Positions 57,512-64,000 of a stretch of 64,000 bases of DNA are shown here, in pieces. How positions within the stretch are numbered: the first letter of the stretch is position 1; each line of letters starts with the position of its first letter. Origin of the DNA: Ruminococcaceae bacterium AM07-15 (GTDB lineage Bacteria; Bacillota; Clostridia; Oscillospirales; Butyricicoccaceae); NCBI GenBank assembly GCA_003477405.1, contig QUDE01000017.1, positions 7,825 through 71,824 on the forward strand, read 5' to 3'. A model generated the notes under the pieces. That model ran no database searches and had not been told where the DNA came from. It saw only the letters and a list, made by a program, of their open reading frames with translations. The position numbers and the translations under genes were made by a program.

Positions 57512-58532
57512 ACCAGTTGATATGCTGCATCCAGCTTTCCTGGGTCTCGCTCTTTTTATCCCGGGTCATCAGCGCCCGCACAGTCTCATCCAGTGGCTTA
57601 CCCTCATAGAGCAGACCGTAAACCGCCTGGCAGATGGGCAGTTCCAGATCCTTCCCCTGGGACAGGGCGTGAACGGCCTGGGCGGCAAAATACCCTTCCA
57701 CCGTGGCCCCCACCTTCTGGATGGCCTCTTCCGGAGAAACACCCGAGCCAATGAGCAATCCGGCCCTCCGGTTACGGGAATGCTGGGAAATACAGGTGAC
57801 GATCAGATCTCCCACACCGGAAAGACCGGTGAAGGTCTCGGGCCGTCCACCCAGAGCCACGCCGAAGCGGGCCATTTCCATAATACCCCGGGTCATCAGC
57901 ATGGCTTTGGTGTTGTCGCCAAAACCGGCGCCATCGCTGATGCCCACAGCCAGGGCCATGATGTTCTTCATGGCGCCGCCCAGCTCAGCTCCCACAATAT
58001 CCGGGGTGGTATACACCCGGAACACCGGGTTCATAAAGGCTTCCTGGGTCAGGGCCGCCGCCTGCTGGTTCACGGAAGCGGCCACCACAGCGGTGGGGAT
58101 GCCTCTTCCCACTTCTTCGGCGTGGGAAGGTCCTGTGAGGGCCACCACCGGCACCTCGCCCAGGAACACCCGCTCCAACAGATCGGACAACAGAGAATAA
58201 CCGCTGTTTTTATCAAAGCCCTTGGACAAAAGCACCATCACCTGGTTTTTGCTCACATAGGGCCGCATCTTCTGGGCGGTTTCAAACACAGCAAAGCTGG
58301 GCACCGCCACCACCACCATATCGGCCCCCTGCACACAGGCGATATCGGTGGTCACCTGCACCCGCTCCGGCAGAAGAATGCCGGGGAGCAGCGCGGGATT
58401 CTCCCGTTTTTCCTGCAAAAGGGCCGCTTCTTTGGGATCAAAAGACCACAGAGTCATGTCGTGGCCGTTTTCGCTGAGCATCTTGGTGGCCGCAATGCCC
58501 CAACTGCCCGAACCGATGACAGAAATCTTCAT
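57510..58532 (-). CDS. gpsA: NAD(P)-dependent glycerol-3-phosphate dehydrogenase
   Basis: A 340-aa enzyme that makes glycerol-3-phosphate for phospholipids. ISVIGSGSWGIAATKML is the Rossmann motif, VLLSKGFD, VALTGPSHAEEVGRGIPT and GAELGGAMKNIMALAVGI hold the substrate site with the catalytic Lys. GGAGG precedes the ATG. It follows plsY after 38 nt, so the two steps of phosphatidate synthesis are encoded together. Confidence 0.96.
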   Translation of the reverse strand: MKISVIGSGSWGIAATKMLSENGHDMTLWSFDPKEAALLQEKRENPALLPGILLPERVQVTTDIACVQGADMVVVAVPSFAVFETAQKMRPYVSKNQVMVLLSKGFDKNSGYSLLSDLLERVFLGEVPVVALTGPSHAEEVGRGIPTAVVAASVNQQAAALTQEAFMNPVFRVYTTPDIVGAELGGAMKNIMALAVGISDGAGFGDNTKAMLMTRGIMEMARFGVALGGRPETFTGLSGVGDLIVTCISQHSRNRRAGLLIGSGVSPEEAIQKVGATVEGYFAAQAVHALSQGKDLELPICQAVYGLLYEGKPLDETVRALMTRDKKSETQESWMQHINW

Positions 58533-58570
58533 AGTAACCTCCGGCCGCGATGGCCCTGCTGAAAGTGGAT

Positions 58571-59179
58571 CTATTTTTTCTTACCCAGTTTGGATTCTTC
58601 TCCATGCAAAAGCCGTTTGATGTTGCTCCGGTGCTTCCAGACCACAATAACCGCCGTACTCAGGCCCGCTGCCAGATAGCCGGAATGATCCCGGTAGCAA
58701 ACAAGGAGCCCTACGGCAAAGGCCACCGCTGCCATTATGGAAGCCAACGACACATAGCGGGTGAACACGGCCACCAGCAAAAAGACGGCCAGCACAAAGA
58801 GGAAGAGGCGCCAGTCAAACACCAGGATCATAGCGGCGGCGCTCATGACGCCTTTGCCGCCTTTGAAGCCATAATACACCGGGAAGATATGTCCCAGCAC
58901 TGCCACGCATCCTGCATAGAGTACGGCCTGCGGCCCCACCAGGATTTTGGCCAGCACCATGGCCAGCGCCGCTTTGAGGCCGTCCCCCAGCACCACCAGC
59001 AATGCCTTTTTCACTCCGAAATTCCGCAATGTATTGGTGGCTCCTGCATTGCCGCTGCCCATCTTGCGGATATCGGTTTTGTAAAAAAGTTTGGAAACGG
59101 TGATGGATGTGCTGAAAGACCCCATCAGATAAGCGCAGACCAAGGCCAGCGCCCAGGCCCACAGGCTGTGCGGAAACAT
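58571..59179 (-). CDS. plsY: Acyl-phosphate glycerol-3-phosphate acyltransferase
   Basis: A 202-aa membrane protein that acylates glycerol-3-phosphate from acyl-phosphate. The three conserved motifs are GSFSTSITVSKLFYKTDIRK with GSGNAGATN, FPVYYGFKGGKGVMSA, and a C-terminal KHRSNIKRLLHGEE. About five membrane helices. GAGGGGGAG precedes the ATG. Operon with der upstream and gpsA downstream. Confidence 0.96.
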   Translation of the reverse strand: MFPHSLWAWALALVCAYLMGSFSTSITVSKLFYKTDIRKMGSGNAGATNTLRNFGVKKALLVVLGDGLKAALAMVLAKILVGPQAVLYAGCVAVLGHIFPVYYGFKGGKGVMSAAAMILVFDWRLFLFVLAVFLLVAVFTRYVSLASIMAAVAFAVGLLVCYRDHSGYLAAGLSTAVIVVWKHRSNIKRLLHGEESKLGKKK

Positions 59180-59272
59180 TTCTTCTCCCCCTCAACTATT
59201 TTGATGGTCAATTTACATCCAGTTTACAACAAAGGGTACCGGTTTGTAAACCGCAAAACAGGAAAAAGAAGC

Positions 59273-60598
59273 CTATTCTTCTCCTTTTTGCCGTACAATC
59301 ATCTTGATGGGAGTGCCTGTGAGAGAAAAGACTTCCCGGATCCGGTTTTCCAGATACCGGAGATAGGAGAAGTGGAACAGGCGGGCGTCGTTGCAGAAGC
59401 AAACAAAAGTGGGGGGCTTGATCCCCGTCTGGGTGATATAGTAAATTTTCAGCCGGCGGCCCTTGTCTGTGGGGGGCTGCACCCGCAGGGTGGCCTCGGC
59501 CAGAATGGTGTTCAGTGTGCCTGTTGTGATCCGCATGGCATTGTTCTGGGCCACGGTGTTGATCAAGGGGAACAGCTGCTCCACCCGCTGGCCGGTGAGG
59601 GCCGACAGGAAGATCACCGGGGCATACTGCATATAGGCCAGCCCTTCCCGGATCTTCAGCTCAAATTCCCGCTGGGTGTTGGTCTCTTTTTCCACCAGGT
59701 CCCACTTATTCACCACAATGACAGCGGCCTTGCCGTTTTCATGGGCATAGCCGGCCACCTTGGTGTCCTGTTCGGTGACGCCCTGAGTAGCGTCGATCAT
59801 GATCAGGCACACATCGGCCCGCTGAATGGCCATGATGGACCGCAGAGCACTGATTTTTTCAATGTCCTCGTCCACCCGGGCTTTTTTCCGGATACCGGCG
59901 GTGTCCACCATGATATAATCGCCGTATTTGTTGCTGACCCGCTGGTCGATGCTGTCCCGGGTGGTACCGGGCACATCGCTGACGATGACCCGCTCTTCCC
60001 CGGCGATGCGGTTGAGCAGAGAGGATTTGCCTGCATTGGGCTTGCCGATGATGGCCACCCGGATGCAGTTCTCCTCTTCTTCGCTCTCTCCGGTATCCGG
60101 GGGGAAATGAGCATAGCAGGCATCCAGCAGATCGCCGGTGTTGTTGCCGTGGATGGCCGACACCCCAATGGGGTCGCCCATGCCCAGGTTGTAAAACTCA
60201 TAGAACTCCGCCGGCGGATCGCCGGGAGCATCCAGCTTGTTGACACAGAGCACCACCGGCTTTTTGGACCGCTTGAGCATGGCGGCCACATCCTGGTCGG
60301 CAGCGGTGACGCCGGTGCGCACATCGGTGATGAAGATGATCACATCGGCGGTGTCAATGGCAATAAGCGCCTGCTCCCGCATGAATTTCAGAATTTCGTT
60401 GTCGGTTTTGGGCTCGATACCGCCGGTGTCGATGAGCTCAAACACCCGGCCCCGCCATTCACCCTCGGCATAGATCCGGTCCCGGGTGACGCCGGGAGTA
60501 TCCTCCACAATGGACTGTTTCCGGCCGATAAGCCGGTTAAAAAGCATGGACTTGCCCACATTGGGCCGTCCCACAATGGCAATGACAGGCTTTCGCAT
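59273..60598 (-). CDS. der: Ribosome-associated GTPase Der (EngA)
   Basis: A 441-aa double GTPase needed for 50S assembly. The first G domain has GRPNVGKS near residue 8, DTPGVTRDR and NKLD; the second has GKPNAGKSSL near 184, DVPGTTRDSI and NKWD; a KH-like C-terminal domain follows. The der-plsY-gpsA order is typical of Firmicutes. It follows the DUF512 radical SAM gene after 44 nt. Confidence 0.97.
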   Translation of the reverse strand: MRKPVIAIVGRPNVGKSMLFNRLIGRKQSIVEDTPGVTRDRIYAEGEWRGRVFELIDTGGIEPKTDNEILKFMREQALIAIDTADVIIFITDVRTGVTAADQDVAAMLKRSKKPVVLCVNKLDAPGDPPAEFYEFYNLGMGDPIGVSAIHGNNTGDLLDACYAHFPPDTGESEEEENCIRVAIIGKPNAGKSSLLNRIAGEERVIVSDVPGTTRDSIDQRVSNKYGDYIMVDTAGIRKKARVDEDIEKISALRSIMAIQRADVCLIMIDATQGVTEQDTKVAGYAHENGKAAVIVVNKWDLVEKETNTQREFELKIREGLAYMQYAPVIFLSALTGQRVEQLFPLINTVAQNNAMRITTGTLNTILAEATLRVQPPTDKGRRLKIYYITQTGIKPPTFVCFCNDARLFHFSYLRYLENRIREVFSLTGTPIKMIVRQKGEE

Positions 60599-60642
60599 AG
60601 CTGCCCCCTTTCGATCTTAACGGCGTAAAAGCCGCCTTCTCT

Positions 60643-61959
60643 CTATTCTTCCCAGGGGAAGATGGCATCACAGAAGGCGCCACCGTCCACCGGCAGCACC
60701 CGCACCTTTGTCCCCAGTTTCTGCTCCATTTCCTCCACCGACACATCGTCCAGAAAGACGGTCTCGCCGTGGCGAAGCATACAGTCGGGAATCCACAGTT
60801 CCTCTCCCGGCCGGAGCACATCCTTCACCTGGCGGATGATATCCCCGCCGGTGAGCAGACCGGCCACATCCACACCGTGGCCGAAAAAGTCGTTTTTCAC
60901 CGGCTGCACCCGTCCCTGGAGGGCCGGGCACTTCTCTTTGCACAGCGCCACCATTTCCTCCATAAAAGGAGCGGCGGACACGCCGGTGGCGATCAGGAAG
61001 GCCGGAGGATTTTCCGCGGGCTCAGCCATGAGCAAGGCCCCCTGGAGTTCCTGGCGGAACAAAGACATCAGCCCCACACCGTTTTCCAGCTGGGGATAAC
61101 CGTTATAGTATTCCTCCCCCGGCAGCGGCCATCCTGCTTTGAGGTAAAACTCGTCGGCTGCATAGAAAAAGGCTTCACCGTAAGTTTTCAGGCACTTTTC
61201 CCGGGCCTTGTCCACCACTCCGATGATCTGCCGGGCTTCTTCCCGGTCCACCGGGCGCAGCGGCTCCAGCCCTTCCCGGTGACGGGTCAGACCCACCGGC
61301 ACCAGGGCCACATGGGCGATGCTGGGGTGCATGGCCGCCAGATCTTCCAGCGTCCGCTCCAGCTCTTCCCCATCGTTCCAGCCGGGGCACACCACGATCT
61401 GGCCCATGATCTTGAGTCCGGCCTGGGCAAACCGCCGGAGGTACTCCAGGCTCTCCCCGCCCCGGGGATTGCCCAGCATCCGGCTGCGAAGATCCGGATT
61501 GGTGGTATGGATGGACACATTCAGCGGGGAAATGTGCATGGCGATGATCCGCTGTACATCGGCCTCGCTCAGATTGGTCATGGAGATATAATTGCCCATG
61601 AGAAAGGAGAGGCGGGCGTCATCGTCTTTGAAATACAGCGAAGAACGCATCCCCTTGGGCAGCTGGTCGATAAAGCAAAAAACGCATTTATTGGCACAGC
61701 TGCGCTGTTTGTCCATGAGATAGGTCTCAAAATCCAGCCCCAGAGGCTCCCCTTCGGCCTTTCCGATGGAAAGGGACTTTTGCTCCCCATCCTTCTCCTG
61801 GCTCAGCGTCAGCTCCAGGCGGCTGTCATAGGAATAAAACTTGTAATCCAGCACATCGCGGATGGGATGGCCGTTGATCTTTTGCAGCCACCATCCAGCG
61901 GAGATCCCAGCCTTCTCGGCCGGGCTGTCCTGATCCACATGCACAATCTTAGCAGGCAC
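60643..61959 (-). CDS. DUF512 family radical SAM-like protein with PDZ domain
   Basis: A 438-aa protein. Residues 1-60 form a PDZ-like domain (VDQDSPAEKAGISAGWWLQK), followed by a radical SAM-like barrel with CANKCVFCFIDQLPKGMRSS at about 88-107, and a C-terminal DUF512 domain. It starts with GTG at 61959 after AAAGGAGG. Genes of this type are consistently placed before der in Clostridia, but the reaction is unknown. Confidence 0.9.
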   Translation of the reverse strand: MPAKIVHVDQDSPAEKAGISAGWWLQKINGHPIRDVLDYKFYSYDSRLELTLSQEKDGEQKSLSIGKAEGEPLGLDFETYLMDKQRSCANKCVFCFIDQLPKGMRSSLYFKDDDARLSFLMGNYISMTNLSEADVQRIIAMHISPLNVSIHTTNPDLRSRMLGNPRGGESLEYLRRFAQAGLKIMGQIVVCPGWNDGEELERTLEDLAAMHPSIAHVALVPVGLTRHREGLEPLRPVDREEARQIIGVVDKAREKCLKTYGEAFFYAADEFYLKAGWPLPGEEYYNGYPQLENGVGLMSLFRQELQGALLMAEPAENPPAFLIATGVSAAPFMEEMVALCKEKCPALQGRVQPVKNDFFGHGVDVAGLLTGGDIIRQVKDVLRPGEELWIPDCMLRHGETVFLDDVSVEEMEQKLGTKVRVLPVDGGAFCDAIFPWEE

Positions 61960-62004
61960 AGGCCGTTCCTCCTTTTCGGCAAGAGTTTGGTCAAAAACAT
62001 CCGC

Positions 62005-62042
62005 ATAACAAAAAATAGAGAAGGTGGTGTCCCCTCTCTATC
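62005..62042 (-). terminator. Terminator of rpmF
   Basis: ATAGAGAGGG and its near-complement CCTTCTCTAT enclose a short loop, followed by TTTTTT on the minus strand. Confidence 0.7.
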
Positions 62043-62055
62043 TTTCATGCGTGTG

Positions 62056-62244
62056 TTATTTGCTGACCTCGACTTTGAGGACCTCACGGCCTTTATATGT
62101 GCCGCAGCTTCTGCATGCTCTGTGGGGCATGATCAGTTCGCCGCACTTGGGGCACTTGACCATACCGGGAACTTCCAGCTTCCAGTGGGCACTACGCCGC
62201 TTGTCTCTTCTCTGTTTCGAGATTTTACTCTTCGGGACCGCCAT
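62056..62244 (-). CDS. rpmF: 50S ribosomal protein L32
   Basis: A 62-aa ribosomal protein starting [20 protein letters not shown] with the zinc ribbon CPKC and CRSC. The ATG at 62244 has GAGGTG upstream. It follows the DUF177 gene after 35 nt, the standard arrangement. Confidence 0.97.
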   Translation of the reverse strand: MAVPKSKISKQRRDKRRSAHWKLEVPGMVKCPKCGELIMPHRACRSCGTYKGREVLKVEVSK

Positions 62245-62279
62245 CGGTGACACCTCCTCGATCTATGAAAACATATTAT

Positions 62280-62780
62280 TTATTCCTGAAAAAGCTGTGT
62301 GAGCTTTTGAAGGCGTGGATCGATCTCCCTGCGGTCGCAGCCGCAGTCTCCTTCGTTCAAATCGTGGCCGCACTTGGGGCACAGTCCCTTGCAATCCTCT
62401 TTGCAAAGCACTGTCAGTTCCATGTGCAGAAGCAGCTCTTCCCGGACGATGTCGTCCAGCTCAAAGCTGTCCCCTTCCACCACATACACATCCTCGGCCA
62501 AATCATCGCCGCTGACCGTCTGGGTGATGACCAACGCAAGATCCAGATCTTTCACATACTCCACCGGCTTGCCGCAGCGGGCGCAGCGGGTGGAAACGGG
62601 AACCGAAACGGCGGCGGTGAGATAAAACACATCGGCCTTGTTTTCCAGTTTCCCCTGGACCTTCACCGGCCCCTGAAACGGACACTCCCCATAAAGCTCC
62701 TCTTCCGCCAGGGAAAAGGCATAATCAAAGGGCAGACACATCCCCTCGGAAGCCAGCACATCACGGAGGTTGAGCAGCAC
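62280..62780 (-). CDS. DUF177 (YceD) family protein
   Basis: A 166-aa protein upstream of rpmF, as in most bacteria. It has the DUF177 pattern STRCARCGKPVEYVKDLDLA and a C-terminal Cys cluster (CKEDCKGLCPKCGHDLNEGD). The start is GTG at 62780, with GGAGG 9 nt upstream; the family begins MLLNL, consistent with this choice. Thought to act in 23S rRNA metabolism. Confidence 0.93.
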   Translation of the reverse strand: MLLNLRDVLASEGMCLPFDYAFSLAEEELYGECPFQGPVKVQGKLENKADVFYLTAAVSVPVSTRCARCGKPVEYVKDLDLALVITQTVSGDDLAEDVYVVEGDSFELDDIVREELLLHMELTVLCKEDCKGLCPKCGHDLNEGDCGCDRREIDPRLQKLTQLFQE

Positions 62781-62812
62781 AAATACACACCTCCCACAAT
62801 GATACATCGAAT

Positions 62813-62841
62813 ATTATAGTGTTCTGCCGAGGGTTTGTCAA
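62813..62841 (-). promoter_or_regulatory. Perfect consensus promoter of the DUF177-rpmF unit
   Basis: TTGACA, 17-nt spacer, TATAAT on the minus strand, 32 nt before the GTG start. Confidence 0.9.
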
Positions 62842-62899
62842 GAAATAGTTTCAAAAAACCCACATTTCCCAATTTTTCACCCTGGCTTCAGGCGGCCTG

Positions 62900-62928
62900 T
62901 TTGCAAAAGGCAGCCGCTGGTGTATAAT
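62900..62928 (+). promoter_or_regulatory. Promoter of the pseudouridine synthase gene
   Basis: TTTGCA, 17-nt spacer, TATAAT, 44 nt before the ATG. Confidence 0.75.
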
Positions 62929-62972
62929 GATACCACAACTTTAAGAAAAAAACAACCCGACAGGAGAACGCC

Positions 62973-63938
62973 ATGCGAGAGATGACCATCGGCAAAAACG
63001 ACGCCGGCCAGCGTCTTGACAAGTTCCTTCAAAAAGCCCTGCCCTCACTGCCTCCCTCCCTGATGCACAAATATGTGCGCCTCAAGCGGATCAAATGCAA
63101 CGGCAAACGGTGCCAAACCAGCGACCGGCTGACCGAGGGGGATGTGCTTTCCCTTTATATCAATGATGAGTTTTTCCAGCCTGTAAAGGAAGAGGAAGCC
63201 TTCCGCCGCATCACTCCCCGGCTGCACATCCTCTATGAGGACGATCACATCCTTCTGTGTGACAAGCGTCCGGGCATGGTGGTTCACGAAGACGACCAGG
63301 GCACGCTGGACACCCTGATCAACCACATCAAGGCCTACCTCTATAAAAAAGGAGAATGGGACCCGGACAAAGAGCAATCCTTTACCCCGGCTTTGTGCAA
63401 CCGGATCGACCGGTACACCGGCGGCATTGTCATGGCCGCCAAGACAGCGGAAGGGCTGCGGGTGCTCAACGAAAAGATCCGGCTGCACCAGGTGCAGAAA
63501 TTCTACCTTTGCCTGGTCCATGGCACCCCTTCTCCCCGGCAGGCCGTCATCCAGGATACCCTTTTGAAAGACAGCAAACAAAACCAGGTGCGGGTGGTGA
63601 AAAAGAACACCCCCGGCGCCCGTACCGCATCCATGAGCTACAAAGTGCTGCAAAGCCGGGGCAAGCTCTCTTTGGTGGAGTGTGAGCTGTTCACTGGCCG
63701 CACCCATCAGATCCGGGTGCAGCTGTCCCATCGTGGCTGGCCCTTGGTGGGCGACACCAAGTACGGCACCATGGAGCGCAACCGCCCCTATGGCATGACC
63801 CACCAGGCCCTCTATTCCTACAAGCTCCATTTTTCCCAGGAGGGAGACTGGGGAGAGCTTTCCTATCTCAAGGGCAAGACCTTCCAGGTGGAAGATGTGC
63901 CCTTCCTTCCCTTCTTTTATAATCAACCAAAAAACTGA
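62973..63938 (+). CDS. RluA family pseudouridine synthase
   Basis: A 321-aa enzyme that isomerises uridines in rRNA or tRNA. An S4 RNA-binding domain (DAGQRLDKFLQKALPSL, then VRLKRIKCNGKRC) precedes the catalytic domain with NRIDRYTGGIVMAAKT, which carries the catalytic Asp in the HRLDxxTSG-type motif (here N, I, Y and G variants), and GRTHQIRVQLSHRGWPLVGD. RluC or RluD type by layout. AGGAG precedes the ATG. Confidence 0.92.
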   Translation: MREMTIGKNDAGQRLDKFLQKALPSLPPSLMHKYVRLKRIKCNGKRCQTSDRLTEGDVLSLYINDEFFQPVKEEEAFRRITPRLHILYEDDHILLCDKRPGMVVHEDDQGTLDTLINHIKAYLYKKGEWDPDKEQSFTPALCNRIDRYTGGIVMAAKTAEGLRVLNEKIRLHQVQKFYLCLVHGTPSPRQAVIQDTLLKDSKQNQVRVVKKNTPGARTASMSYKVLQSRGKLSLVECELFTGRTHQIRVQLSHRGWPLVGDTKYGTMERNRPYGMTHQALYSYKLHFSQEGDWGELSYLKGKTFQVEDVPFLPFFYNQPKN

Positions 63939-63958
63939 TGTATGCGCAAATAATAATC

Positions 63959-63982
63959 CCCCGGCGGAGCCGGGGGTTTTTC
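63959..63982 (+). terminator. Terminator of the pseudouridine synthase gene
   Basis: CCCCGGC-GGA-GCCGGGG followed by GTTTTTC near the right edge of the window. Confidence 0.85.
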
Positions 63983-64000
63983 ATAGACGGGTAAAACCCT

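Noticed and set aside
58550..60628. 692-codon plus-strand frame opposite plsY and der
   Set aside because: Shadow of two core genes; His-rich composition and no ribosome site.
1..64000. CRISPR arrays, insertion sequences, integrases, prophage and rRNA genes
   Set aside because: No regularly spaced direct repeats and no transposase, integrase or phage structural motif seen; no rRNA signature.

Overview
The window comes from a moderately GC-rich member of the Firmicutes, most likely a gut anaerobe of class Clostridia, order Oscillospirales. The evidence is the whiA-yvcK-rapZ-murB-hprK block, strong AGGAGG ribosome sites, TTGACA/TATAAT promoters, rubrerythrin-based oxygen defence in place of catalase, a SpoVB-like flippase and many small clostridial DUF genes. 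I did not identify species or genus.

Region 1 (1-7060) is an accessory island with visibly lower GC than the rest. A type I restriction-modification system lies on the minus strand in two transcription units: half-specificity subunit - hsdM - dinD - small ORF - full hsdS, ending in a hairpin, and then a 70-aa protein - DUF2188 - hsdR, with hsdR running off the left edge. Between the units, on the opposite strand, is a consensus promoter followed 37 nt later by a perfect intrinsic terminator, which predicts a small RNA of about 70 nt. A DUF6061 gene and a truncated HTH gene mark the right margin.

Region 2 (7100-14700) holds metabolism and oxygen defence. A CdaR/PucR-type regulator diverges from a KdgT-like permease that is followed by acetolactate decarboxylase. 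Then come PerR, a two-rubredoxin protein and a ferredoxin-rubredoxin-rubrerythrin fusion, an M24 peptidase, and a flavin reductase-rubredoxin (Hrb-like) under a large palindromic operator.

Region 3 (14700-32650) is mixed core and accessory: SpoVB-like flippase, three tRNAs, prmA-rsmE, a stalk-domain exported protein, M20 peptidase, GNAT, DegV with a FabT-like MarR regulator, DUF1540, a second MarR, an orphan oligopeptide-type binding lipoprotein, MerR, Rrf2, ogt, a membrane GDPD, and a DUF2089 regulator with two paralogous small membrane proteins, then tRNA-Leu.

Region 4 (32700-43520) contains guaB of the Tritrichomonas-like type, a YitT protein, an S66 and M55 peptidase pair, AbgB-like amidohydrolase, a proton antiporter, a MocR regulator and an ECF sigma/anti-sigma pair.

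Region 5 (43600-64000) is core housekeeping. A long minus-strand operon runs murB-rapZ-yvcK-whiA-dnaE-pcrA-flavin-binding protein-(GIY-YIG/peptide deformylase)-dus. It is followed by hprK, rpmB, an inverted-repeat element, a DUF512-der-plsY-gpsA operon, DUF177-rpmF and a RluA-type pseudouridine synthase.

The signals I rate highest are the promoter/terminator-defined small RNA inside the restriction island, the GIY-YIG-deformylase fusion, the ferredoxin-rubredoxin-rubrerythrin fusion, the DUF2089 operon, the FabT-like/DegV pair and the MocR protein lacking its PLP lysine. None amounts to a proven new system.
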